Source: DATFVA01 sp963800255 (lineage in GTDB: Bacteria > Bacteroidota > Ignavibacteria > Ignavibacteriales > Ignavibacteriaceae). From it: a stretch of 64,000 bases of DNA. Shown here piece after piece: positions 1 through 7,672 of this stretch; within the stretch, counting starts at the first letter, position 1, and the number at the start of each line of letters is the position of its first letter. The notes beneath the pieces were generated by a model that was given only the letters and a program-made list of their open reading frames with translations, did not search any database and was not told the origin of the DNA. The stretch covers positions 1 to 64,000 of the forward strand of contig CAWDAK010000024.1 of NCBI GenBank assembly GCA_963800255.1, read 5' to 3'. The translations under genes and the position numbers were made by a program.

Positions 1-47
1 ACAGCCTTCCAAGCTGTTGGTCGCGGGTTCGAGTCCCGTCTCCCGCT
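1..47 (+). tRNA. tRNA-Gly (anticodon TCC), 5' part outside the window
   Basis: Only the 3' part is present. The anticodon stem acagc/gctgt (1-5 with 13-17) encloses the loop cttccaa, giving anticodon TCC at 8-10. A T-arm with the ttcgagt loop follows (23-39), then the 3' acceptor strand ctcccgc at 40-46 and discriminator T at 47. CCA is not encoded. It is the first of a tRNA cluster (Gly, Thr, Trp) ahead of secE, a common bacterial arrangement. Confidence 0.93.
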
Positions 48-49
48 CG

Positions 50-301
50 ATGAGTTACAAGACATATATCTTAAAAAGTCTTAATACTGAAAGATATTAT
101 ATCGGCTCGACGGGAGATTTAGAAAAGCGAATAGATCTCCACAATAGTAACAGGGCAAAATGGACAAAGAGATACCAGCCCTGGGTTCTTATTTATTTTG
201 AAGAGTTTGACACCAGGAGTGAGGCTGTTAGACGGGAAAGATTCCTGAAATCTGAAAAAAATATTAAAAGATTTCTAGAGAAAGTGAACCCAACTGACTA
301 G
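50..301 (+). CDS. Small GIY-YIG domain protein (putative endonuclease)
   Basis: This is an 83-residue single-domain protein of the GIY-YIG nuclease superfamily. The TYIL strand (about residues 4-7), the YYIGST strand (about 16-21), the following LEKRI arginine and the RSEAVRRE glutamate helix are the family's catalytic landmarks. Small stand-alone proteins of this kind are common in Bacteroidota-like genomes, and their substrate is generally unknown. I chose the ATG at 50. An upstream in-frame TTG at 17 lies inside the tRNA-Gly and would add residues read from tRNA sequence. The ATG begins 3 nt after the tRNA 3' end, so no Shine-Dalgarno site is possible outside the tRNA. The gene separates tRNA-Gly from tRNA-Thr, which are normally adjacent. 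Confidence 0.85.
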   Translation: MSYKTYILKSLNTERYYIGSTGDLEKRIDLHNSNRAKWTKRYQPWVLIYFEEFDTRSEAVRRERFLKSEKNIKRFLEKVNPTD

Positions 302-363
302 AATCATCCCGCATTGCGGGCTTGTTCAACCAGTAAAACGGCATCTCCTGCTCTGGAATTGCT

Positions 364-436
364 GCTGACGTAGCTCAGTTGGTAGAGCACATCCTTGGTA
401 AGGATGAGGTCACCGGTTCAATCCCGGTCGTCAGCT
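364..436 (+). tRNA. tRNA-Thr (anticodon GGT)
   Basis: A complete cloverleaf. Acceptor strands gctgacg (364-370) and cgtcagc (429-435) pair. The D-arm gctc/gagc carries the agttggta loop. The anticodon stem catcc/ggatg encloses ttggtaa, giving GGT at 397-399. The T-arm accgg/ccggt carries the ttcaatc loop. The discriminator is T436 and CCA is not encoded. Confidence 0.96.
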
Positions 437-563
437 CAAAAGAGTTGATAGTTTAATTCCGGGAGCTTCGGATCGTCAGCATAGTAAGTTGGTAAAGTTT
501 AACTGTTACAACCTGAAATTCCATATCACTTGTTAGATTGAGACAACCTAAAATTAAAATATT

Positions 564-713
564 ATGAGAGAAATAATAACTTTAGAATGTACGGAGTGTA
601 AAAGAAGAAATTACACTACTACTAAAAACAAGAGACTGCACCCCGGCCGTGTTGAGTTCAAAAAATATTGCCGTTGGGACAAAAAACATACTGTTCATAA
701 AGAAACAAAATGA
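564..713 (+). CDS. rpmG: 50S ribosomal protein L33
   Basis: A 49-residue protein recognisable as bacterial L33 by the LECTEC start, the YTTTKNKR core and the KYC...HTVHKETK end. It is a structural protein of the large subunit near the E site. The zinc-type form normally has two Cys-x2-Cys pairs. Here Cys9 and Cys12 and the third Cys (residue 36) remain, but the fourth is replaced (Cys-Arg-Trp-Asp), so a canonical four-Cys site cannot form. The gene sits between tRNA-Thr and tRNA-Trp, just upstream of secE, where rpmG is often found. Confidence 0.93.
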   Translation: MREIITLECTECKRRNYTTTKNKRLHPGRVEFKKYCRWDKKHTVHKETK

Positions 714-720
714 GTTTGCT

Positions 721-794
721 ACGTCAGTAGCTCAATTGGCTAGAGCAGCGGTCTCCAAAACCGCAGGTTGGGGGTTCGAGTCCCTCCTGACGTG
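721..794 (+). tRNA. tRNA-Trp (anticodon CCA)
   Basis: A complete cloverleaf. Acceptor strands acgtcag (721-727) and ctgacgt (787-793) pair. The D-arm is gctc/gagc. The anticodon stem gcggt/accgc encloses ctccaaa, giving CCA at 755-757. The T-arm is ggggg/ccctc with the ttcgagt loop. The discriminator is G794. It lies 7 nt after rpmG and 30 nt before secE, the conserved position for tRNA-Trp. Confidence 0.96.
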
Positions 795-824
795 CAAGAG
801 TTAATTTAGGAAAGTTTTCTGAAT

Positions 825-1007
825 ATGAAAGAAAAAATTGTCAATTTCTTTAACGATGTAGTTAAAGAAATGAAAAAAGTAACCTGGCCAACTACTGATG
901 AGCTTAAAGAATCTACAGTGGTAGTTATTGTTGTTTGTTTAGTTATCGCAGCGTTTACATACATTATAGATATGGCTATAAATCAAATATTTAAAGGAAT
1001 TTTTTAG
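825..1007 (+). CDS. secE: Preprotein translocase subunit SecE
   Basis: A 60-residue minimal SecE: an amphipathic N-terminal helix, the conserved KVTWP motif at residues 18-22, then one transmembrane helix (about 31-50). SecE clamps SecY in the inner-membrane SecYEG channel. The short single-helix form is usual outside the gammaproteobacteria. It is followed 12 nt later by nusG, as in nearly all bacteria; secY lies at 25888. Confidence 0.95.
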   Translation: MKEKIVNFFNDVVKEMKKVTWPTTDELKESTVVVIVVCLVIAAFTYIIDMAINQIFKGIF

Positions 1008-1019
1008 TTAACGGTTATT

Positions 1020-1556
1020 ATGGAATTTAAGTGGTATGTAGTTAGAACATTTTCCGGTCACGAGAATAAAGTTAAAACGCTTCTCGAGAATGAACTTGGC
1101 GATAACGAACAGTTGCACGCCAAGATACAGGAAATTCTTGTACCGATGGAAAAAGTTTTTGAAGTAAAAGACGGCAAAAAGAAAAGTAAAACTAAAAATT
1201 TCTTTCCGGGCTATATCCTTGTTAATGCTGATCTCGATAACCAGGTTAAAGAATTTATTCTTAACACTGCTTCAGTAATGGGTTTTCTCGGGACCAAAAA
1301 CAATCCGAATCCTTTACAGCCTGACGAAGTTAAGAGAATAGTAGGAAGGATTTCTCAGGATGAGAGCAGCGAGAGAATGGAGACTATCTTCCGGTCAGGA
1401 GATCTTGTAAAAATAATAGACGGACCATTCAACAATTTTTCAGGTACCGTTCAGGAAGTAAATGAAGAGAAGATGAAGATAAAGGTTATGGTTTCAATCT
1501 TCGGCAGAAAGACTCCTGTAGAAATAGATTTTGTTCAGGCAGAATTAGAAAAATAA
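1020..1556 (+). CDS. nusG: Transcription termination/antitermination factor NusG
   Basis: 178 residues. The N-terminal NGN domain starts with KWYVVRTFSGHE and binds the RNA polymerase clamp. A C-terminal KOW domain (from about residue 123, with GDLVKIIDGPF) can contact Rho or ribosomal protein S10. Length and the secE-nusG-rplK order are standard. The start ATG lies in a short spacer without a strong ribosome-binding site. Confidence 0.97.
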   Translation: MEFKWYVVRTFSGHENKVKTLLENELGDNEQLHAKIQEILVPMEKVFEVKDGKKKSKTKNFFPGYILVNADLDNQVKEFILNTASVMGFLGTKNNPNPLQPDEVKRIVGRISQDESSERMETIFRSGDLVKIIDGPFNNFSGTVQEVNEEKMKIKVMVSIFGRKTPVEIDFVQAELEK

Positions 1557-1578
1557 TTTTATCCGATAGGTAAATACT

Positions 1579-2004
1579 ATGGCAAAGAAAATAAGTGGAT
1601 TTATTAAGTTACAAATTCCTGCAGGTAAAGCGAATCCTTCACCCCCGGTTGGTCCTGCCTTAGGTCAGAAGGGTGTTAACATAATGGAATTCTGCAAGCA
1701 GTTTAATGCAAGAACGCAGGATAAAGAAGGATTAATAATTCCTGTTGTAATTACTGTTTTTGCTGATAAATCTTTTACTTTTATTACCAAAACTCCCCCT
1801 GCAGCGGTATTGTTAAAGCGTGCAGCTAAAATTGATAAAGGTTCAGCTGAACCACACAGGAATAAAGTAGCTAAAGTAAGCAAATCCCAGGTTAGGGAAA
1901 TCGCAGAATTGAAAATGCCCGATTTGAATGCATTTGACGTTGATCATGCAATGAGTATGGTTGCCGGTACTGCAAGAAGTATGGGAATCACTGTAGAAGA
2001 ATAA
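1579..2004 (+). CDS. rplK: 50S ribosomal protein L11
   Basis: 141 residues, the usual length. The N-terminal domain has the proline-rich PPVGPALGQ segment (22-30), the site where thiopeptide antibiotics and RelA-dependent signalling act. The C-terminal domain binds the 23S GTPase-centre RNA. It is the first gene of the L11-L1-L10-L7/L12 block. Confidence 0.97.
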   Translation: MAKKISGFIKLQIPAGKANPSPPVGPALGQKGVNIMEFCKQFNARTQDKEGLIIPVVITVFADKSFTFITKTPPAAVLLKRAAKIDKGSAEPHRNKVAKVSKSQVREIAELKMPDLNAFDVDHAMSMVAGTARSMGITVEE

Positions 2005-2026
2005 ACTTTTTATAAATGGTGTAGCA

Positions 2027-2722
2027 ATGCAAAACTCAAAAAGAAACAAAGAAGTTCTAAAGGCGGTAGATATTAAGAAAGAATACTCTATAATAGATGC
2101 TGTTCAGACTCTTAAAGAAAATTCCAAGGTGAAGTTTTCTGAATCAGTCGACTGCGCAGTTAGGCTTGGAGTAGATCCGAGACATGCTGACCAGATGGTT
2201 AGAGGTACAGTTACACTGCCAAATGGAACAGGTAAAAAAGTTAAAGTCCTGGTAATAACTAAGGGAGCCAAAGCCCAGGAAGCTCTCGATGCGGGAGCTG
2301 AGTATGCAGGCTTTGAAGAGTATCTGGAAAAGATTAAAGGGGGTTGGACTGACATCGATGTAATTGTTGCTACTCCCGATTCAATGGGCGAATTAGGTAA
2401 GTTGGGAAGGATACTGGGACCTAAAGGATTGATGCCAAATCCAAAAAGCGGTACCGTAACTCAGGATGTTGCGAACGCAGTAAAAGAGGTTAAAGCCGGA
2501 AAAATTGATTTCCGTGTTGAAAAAGCCGGTATTGTACACACATCCATCGGAAAAATGAATTTTGAAGCTGAAAAACTTGCAGAAAATGCCAGGGCATTCC
2601 TTAATACTATTGTAAAATTAAAGCCGGCATCAGCCAAGGGTCAGTATATAAAAAGTATTTATCTGTCCAGTACTATGGGTCCTGGACTAAAGATCAGCAA
2701 AGAAGAAATTGCACAACACTAA
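2027..2722 (+). CDS. rplA: 50S ribosomal protein L1
   Basis: 231 residues of L1, the protein of the mobile L1 stalk that helps release deacylated tRNA. The diagnostic central segment GRILGPKGLMPNPKSGTV is intact. In many bacteria L1 represses its own operon by binding the mRNA leader; no leader element was identified here. It is placed 22 nt after rplK. Confidence 0.97.
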   Translation: MQNSKRNKEVLKAVDIKKEYSIIDAVQTLKENSKVKFSESVDCAVRLGVDPRHADQMVRGTVTLPNGTGKKVKVLVITKGAKAQEALDAGAEYAGFEEYLEKIKGGWTDIDVIVATPDSMGELGKLGRILGPKGLMPNPKSGTVTQDVANAVKEVKAGKIDFRVEKAGIVHTSIGKMNFEAEKLAENARAFLNTIVKLKPASAKGQYIKSIYLSSTMGPGLKISKEEIAQH

Positions 2723-2788
2723 AAGTTTACGCACTCATAAAATGCTTCTGGCCGATCCGATTAACATAAAATCTGATACGGGAGAAAA

Positions 2789-3313
2789 ATGAATAAGAAC
2801 GAAAAGGAAGATATCGTAGCGATCGTTAAAGAGCTAATCGATAACTCCAATGCGGTGTATCTTACCGATTATTCCGGGGTTACAGTATCTAATATAAATG
2901 ATATACGTACTGAATTCAGGAAAGAGGGAATTAATTATAAGGTGTTTAAAAACACTTTATTCAAAAGAGCCCTCGACGAAAGCGGTAAATACGCAAAGCT
3001 GTCCGATCATTTAGTAGGAATGACCGGTTATGCTTTTGCAACTGCCGAAAATCCGGTTGCCCCTGCAAAAGTTATCAAAAAATATTTTGATAGCATCCAG
3101 AAACTTGCACTGAAAGCCTGCTATATAGAGGATCAATACTATGACGGGAGCAGTTTGAATGAACTGGCTTCTCTCCCCTCAAAGAAAGAGATCATTGCAA
3201 GCATCATGGGAAGTCTAAATGCACCTGCATCCGGTATAGTCGGAGCAATCAATGCTGTTATGAGAGATCTTGTTAGCGTTATTGATGAGATTTCCAAGCG
3301 TGAAGCAGCATAA
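2789..3313 (+). CDS. rplJ: 50S ribosomal protein L10
   Basis: 174 residues. L10 anchors L7/L12 dimers to the ribosome at the GTPase stalk. The N-terminal RNA-binding part has the YLTDYSGVTV and YKVFKNTLFKRAL segments; the C-terminal helix binds L7/L12. A ggag site sits just upstream of the ATG. The 66-nt gap before it is where an L10 autoregulatory leader would lie, but no recognisable structure was seen. Confidence 0.96.
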   Translation: MNKNEKEDIVAIVKELIDNSNAVYLTDYSGVTVSNINDIRTEFRKEGINYKVFKNTLFKRALDESGKYAKLSDHLVGMTGYAFATAENPVAPAKVIKKYFDSIQKLALKACYIEDQYYDGSSLNELASLPSKKEIIASIMGSLNAPASGIVGAINAVMRDLVSVIDEISKREAA

Positions 3314-3351
3314 CTTTAACCAAAGAAAAAATTTATTAGGAGAAATATAAA

Positions 3352-3729
3352 ATGGCCGAAAAAGTAGCAGAAATAGTTGAGAAAATAAAAGGATTGTCTC
3401 TGTTAGAAGCAGCTGAATTAAAGAAAGCTTTAGAAGAAGAATTTGGCGTTACTGCCGCAGCCCCTGTTGTAATGGCAGGCGGCGGAGCTCCTGCTGCAGC
3501 TGCAGCTGAAGAAGAAAAAACCGAATTTGACGTAATTCTTCAGACAGTTGGAGACAAAAAAATCAACGTTATTAAAGTAGTGAGAGCTCACACAGGACTT
3601 GGATTAAAGGAAGCTAAAGACCTTGTTGATACAGCTCCAAAGCCTGTAAAAGAAGGTGTGTCGAAAGATGAAGCTGAAAAACTCAAAAAAGAGTTTGAAG
3701 AAGCTGGTGCAACCGTTCAGATAAAGTAA
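3352..3729 (+). CDS. rplL: 50S ribosomal protein L7/L12
   Basis: 125 residues. It has an N-terminal dimerisation domain, an Ala/Gly/Glu-rich flexible hinge (about 36-58) and a C-terminal factor-binding domain with the GLGLKEAKDLVD motif. It recruits EF-G, EF-Tu and IF2 to the ribosome as multiple copies on L10. A good aggag site precedes the ATG. A hairpin with a U tract follows and can set the ratio of ribosomal protein to RNA polymerase expression. Confidence 0.97.
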   Translation: MAEKVAEIVEKIKGLSLLEAAELKKALEEEFGVTAAAPVVMAGGGAPAAAAAEEEKTEFDVILQTVGDKKINVIKVVRAHTGLGLKEAKDLVDTAPKPVKEGVSKDEAEKLKKEFEEAGATVQIK

Positions 3730-3758
3730 ATCACAGATATTAATAGATAATATTACTA

Positions 3759-3807
3759 AAGTAATAAGACGGGTGAAGTCCGTCTTGTTACTTTTATATA
3801 TTTTTTT
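3759..3807 (+). terminator. Intrinsic terminator/attenuator between rplL and rpoB
   Basis: The 14-nt arms 3759-3772 and 3780-3793 pair with one G-T wobble around a 7-nt loop and run into a T-rich tract (3792-3807). The position between rplL and rpoB matches the partial attenuator known from other bacteria, which lowers rpoBC expression relative to L7/L12. Confidence 0.82.
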
Positions 3808-3869
3808 GTACACGTTGTTTAGGTTCTGCTTTGAAAGTAGTTTATGAACATTAATAGGAGGTTTGTAAT

Positions 3870-6800
3870 TTGAATAATAAAAGAATTTCCTTCGGTAGGA
3901 TTGAGAGTGTTATAGAGTCTCCTGACCTGTTGAGTATCCAAAATGATTCCTTCGAAGATTTTATCCAGATGAGGGTTCTTCCCTCAAAAAGGGAAAATAA
4001 AGGTCTCCAGCAGGTCTTTTCTTCTAATTTCCCGATCTTCGATAATAAAGAAATCTATAGACTCGATTTTATTGAGTATTATATTGAAAAACCAAGATAT
4101 TCTGTTCAGGAATGTCTTGAGAGGGGATTAACGTTTTCCGCACCGCTTAAGGGTAAGCTGCGCCTCTCTACTAAGGATCCCGAAACTGAAGAATTTGTAA
4201 ATAGTGTTGAACAGGAGGTCTACCTTGGTAACCTCCCATTTATGACCGAAAAAGGGACTTTTATTATTAATGGGGCCGAACGTGTGGTTGTTTCTCAGCT
4301 TCACCGTTCACCTGGTGTTGCTTTTGCTCAAACTGTACATCCAAACGGCACCCCGATATATTCAGCCCGAATTATCCCGCTTCGCGGATCGTGGGTAGAG
4401 TTCGCAACCGATATTAACTATATAATGTACGTTTATATAGATAGAAGGAAAAAATTTCCTGCTACTACTTTACTCAGAGCATTAGGATATGCTTCCGATG
4501 ATGATATCCTGAACCTGTTCCAACTGATTGAGGAAATTAACGTAAAGAAAGCGAAACTTGAAGATTATACCGGAAGGGTAGTTGCAAGTGATATCTTTGA
4601 TATGTCTACCGGGGAGATCTTCCTGACAAAGGAAAGTACTCTTACTGAAGATGATATCGACAGACTTAAAGAAATTGAAATTGATACTCTTAAACTTATT
4701 GTAGCAAATACTTCTCCTGAACAGGACCTGATTCTTAATACGCTGCGTAAAGATACAGCTCATACTAGGGGTGAGGCCTTATTTGCTATATATCGCCAGC
4801 TCCGCTCAGGTGAAGCTCCTGATCTGGATACTGCACAGGGATTAATAGATAAACTGTTTTTTAATGACAAACGCTATGATCTAGGAGATGTTGGCCGTCA
4901 TAGAATGAATGACAAGCTTAAACTTGATATACCTGAAACTACTACAATTCTTACAGTTGAAGATATTATCGAGATAATGAAATACATTATAAGGTTAAGA
5001 AATGGCGAACAAGCCATCGATGATATTGATCACCTGGGCAATAGAAGAATAAGAACAGTGGGTGAACAGCTAGGCCAGCAGTTCAACATCGGTATGGCCC
5101 GCATGGCCAGAACGATTAAAGAGCGTATGAATATGAGGGATTCAGAGAATTTTACACCTCAGGATCTGGTTAATGCCAGGACAATAAGCAGTGTGATAAA
5201 TGCTTTCTTTGGTACGAACCAGCTTTCGCAATTTATGGATCAGACCAACCCGCTAGCGGAAATGACACACAAGAGAAGAATGTCGGCTCTTGGACCCGGA
5301 GGTTTGACGAGAGAAAGAGCAGGTTTTGAAGTAAGAGACGTTCATTATACTCATTATGGCCGCCTTTGTCCTATTGAAACACCTGAAGGTCCTAACATCG
5401 GACTGATCTCTTCCCTTACAATTTTTGCAAGAGTTAACAGATACGGGTTTCTTGAAACCCCTTACCGAAAAGTGGTTAAAGGTAAAGTTACTAATGAAGT
5501 TGAATATCTTACTGCTGAACAGGAAGATCAGTTCACTATAGCTCAGGCTAATGCTCCTATTTCAGAACAGGGTAAATTCCTGAATGAGAGAGTTAAATCC
5601 AGGCTAAAAGGTGAATTCCCCATTGTAACTCCAGATAATATTCAATACATGGATGTTGCGCCTGCACAGATAGTTTCAGCAGCAGCAGCATTAATACCGT
5701 TCCTGGAACATGATGATGCAAACAGGGCGCTTATGGGTTCTAACATGCAGCGTCAGGCAGTTCCTTTGCTTCGTCCTGAAGCTCCTCTGGTAGGAACAGG
5801 AATGGAAAAGAAGGTAGCTACGGACTCCAAAGCTGTGATTATAGCTGAAGAAAACGGTACAATTGAATATGTTGATGCAACTAAAATTACTGCCAACTAT
5901 GATATAAATCCCCATAGTATCGAGGCTTTAACTACTTTTATTGATAAAAAAAGCGTTACATATAACCTTACCAAGTTTCACGGTACTAACCAGGAAACCA
6001 GTGTAAATCAGCGTCCCATTGTTAAACAGGGACAAAAGATATCCAAAGGTGATGTGCTTGCTGATGGTACTTCCACCGATCAGGGTGAACTTGCCCTTGG
6101 AAGGAATGTTCTGGTAGCGTTTATGCCCTGGCGTGGATACAACTTTGAAGACGCAATAATAATTAGCGAAAGAGTCGTAAGTGAAGATATCTACACCTCG
6201 ATTCATATTGAAGAATTTGAACTACAGGTGAGGGAAACAAAACGCGGTGAAGAAGAGTTAACACGTGAAATCCCGAACGTAAGTGAAGAAGCGGTTAAAA
6301 ACCTTGATGAGAACGGTATAATAAGAGAAGGTGCTGAAGTTAAGGAAGGTGATATCCTGATAGGAAAAATCACTCCAAAAGGAGAAACCGACCCGACACC
6401 TGAAGAAAAGCTTTTGAGAGCAATATTCGGAGATAAGGCTGGAGATGTTAAAGATGCCTCTCTGAAAGCGCCTCCCGGACTGAAGGGAACAGTTATAAAA
6501 ACGAGACTTTTCAGCAGAAAGAGAAGAGATACGGAATCGAAGAAGTTTGAGAAAAAACTTCTGGACAGTCTTGAACTGGAACATAGAAATAAAATAACTG
6601 ATCATTATAACAAACTGGTTGACAAATTAACCCGTCTGACAGATGGTAATACTACTACAGGAATTCGTGATCTAGACGGAAGTATTGTATTGAGAAGCGG
6701 TACAGGTATTAAAGATTCGACTTTCTCTTCTATGGAAGATATTACCAAGCTCGATTACACACTCGACTGGTTTGAATCGAAAAAACTTAATTCGCATATC

Positions 6801-7628
6801 AGTACAGTTTATAAGAACTACTTTGATGTTCTCGCAGAACTGGAAGAAGAGTTCAAGAGAGAAAAAATAAAAATTACAAGCGGTGACGAACTTCCTCCCG
6901 GTATCGTTCAGCTCGCAAAAGTTTATGTTGCTAAGAAACGTAAACTTTCTGTAGGTGATAAAATGGCAGGACGACACGGAAATAAGGGTGTGGTTGCAAA
7001 AATAGTTCCCGCAGAGGATATGCCCTTTCTGCCTGACGGAACTGCAGTTGATATAATCCTGAATCCCCTTGGTGTTCCTTCAAGAATGAACCTGGGCCAG
7101 CTATATGAAACTGCATTGGGCTGGGCAGGAAAAGTGTTGGGACTTAAATTTGCCACCCCGATTTTTGACGGTGCTAAAATTGAAGATGTGGATGAATGGT
7201 TGGAGAAAGCAGGACTTGAGAAAGGTAGCAAAACTACTCTGTATGATGGAAGATCAGGAGAGAAATTCCATCAGAAAGTTACCTGCGGTTATATCTATAT
7301 ATTGAAACTAAGTCACCTTGTAGATGATAAGATTCATGCAAGGTCGATAGGACCATATTCGTTGATAACACAGCAGCCTCTTGGCGGTAAAGCTCAGTTC
7401 GGTGGTCAGAGGTTCGGAGAAATGGAGGTTTGGGCCCTTGAAGGTTATGGAGCGGCTCATATTCTCCAGGAAATTCTCACGGTTAAAAGTGATGATGTTG
7501 CCGGTAGAGCAAAAGTATATGAAGCAATAGTGAAAGGTGAAAACTTACAGGAACCGAATATTCCTGAATCGTTCAATGTGTTAATTAAGGAACTTCAGGG
7601 TCTCAGCCTTGAGATTAAAATTAATTAA
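3870..7628 (+). CDS. rpoB: DNA-directed RNA polymerase subunit beta
   Basis: 1252 residues of the core polymerase beta subunit. Visible landmarks are the rifampicin-pocket region with QLSQFMDQTNPLAE and HKRRMSALGPGGL, the active-site-facing GYNFEDAII segment, KMAGRHGNKG and the C-terminal GGKAQFGGQRFGEMEVWALE block. The rifampicin-cluster residues look wild type. The start is TTG, chosen because AGGAGG at 3856-3861 lies 8 nt upstream and the protein begins at the family-typical position. Confidence 0.97.
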   Translation: MNNKRISFGRIESVIESPDLLSIQNDSFEDFIQMRVLPSKRENKGLQQVFSSNFPIFDNKEIYRLDFIEYYIEKPRYSVQECLERGLTFSAPLKGKLRLSTKDPETEEFVNSVEQEVYLGNLPFMTEKGTFIINGAERVVVSQLHRSPGVAFAQTVHPNGTPIYSARIIPLRGSWVEFATDINYIMYVYIDRRKKFPATTLLRALGYASDDDILNLFQLIEEINVKKAKLEDYTGRVVASDIFDMSTGEIFLTKESTLTEDDIDRLKEIEIDTLKLIVANTSPEQDLILNTLRKDTAHTRGEALFAIYRQLRSGEAPDLDTAQGLIDKLFFNDKRYDLGDVGRHRMNDKLKLDIPETTTILTVEDIIEIMKYIIRLRNGEQAIDDIDHLGNRRIRTVGEQLGQQFNIGMARMARTIKERMNMRDSENFTPQDLVNARTISSVINAFFGTNQLSQFMDQTNPLAEMTHKRRMSALGPGGLTRERAGFEVRDVHYTHYGRLCPIETPEGPNIGLISSLTIFARVNRYGFLETPYRKVVKGKVTNEVEYLTAEQEDQFTIAQANAPISEQGKFLNERVKSRLKGEFPIVTPDNIQYMDVAPAQIVSAAAALIPFLEHDDANRALMGSNMQRQAVPLLRPEAPLVGTGMEKKVATDSKAVIIAEENGTIEYVDATKITANYDINPHSIEALTTFIDKKSVTYNLTKFHGTNQETSVNQRPIVKQGQKISKGDVLADGTSTDQGELALGRNVLVAFMPWRGYNFEDAIIISERVVSEDIYTSIHIEEFELQVRETKRGEEELTREIPNVSEEAVKNLDENGIIREGAEVKEGDILIGKITPKGETDPTPEEKLLRAIFGDKAGDVKDASLKAPPGLKGTVIKTRLFSRKRRDTESKKFEKKLLDSLELEHRNKITDHYNKLVDKLTRLTDGNTTTGIRDLDGSIVLRSGTGIKDSTFSSMEDITKLDYTLDWFESKKLNSHISTVYKNYFDVLAELEEEFKREKIKITSGDELPPGIVQLAKVYVAKKRKLSVGDKMAGRHGNKGVVAKIVPAEDMPFLPDGTAVDIILNPLGVPSRMNLGQLYETALGWAGKVLGLKFATPIFDGAKIEDVDEWLEKAGLEKGSKTTLYDGRSGEKFHQKVTCGYIYILKLSHLVDDKIHARSIGPYSLITQQPLGGKAQFGGQRFGEMEVWALEGYGAAHILQEILTVKSDDVAGRAKVYEAIVKGENLQEPNIPESFNVLIKELQGLSLEIKIN

Positions 7629-7672
7629 CATCAAAAGAACAATTTTTTCACTATAGAAATTAGGAGATAAAA

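Noticed and set aside
308..320. A short cccgc/gcggg hairpin after the GIY-YIG gene as a terminator
   Set aside because: The stem is only 5 bp and no T tract follows, so it is too weak to call.
2723..2788. An L10-type autoregulatory leader before rplJ
   Set aside because: The 66-nt gap is short and no kink-turn or conserved stem was recognisable.
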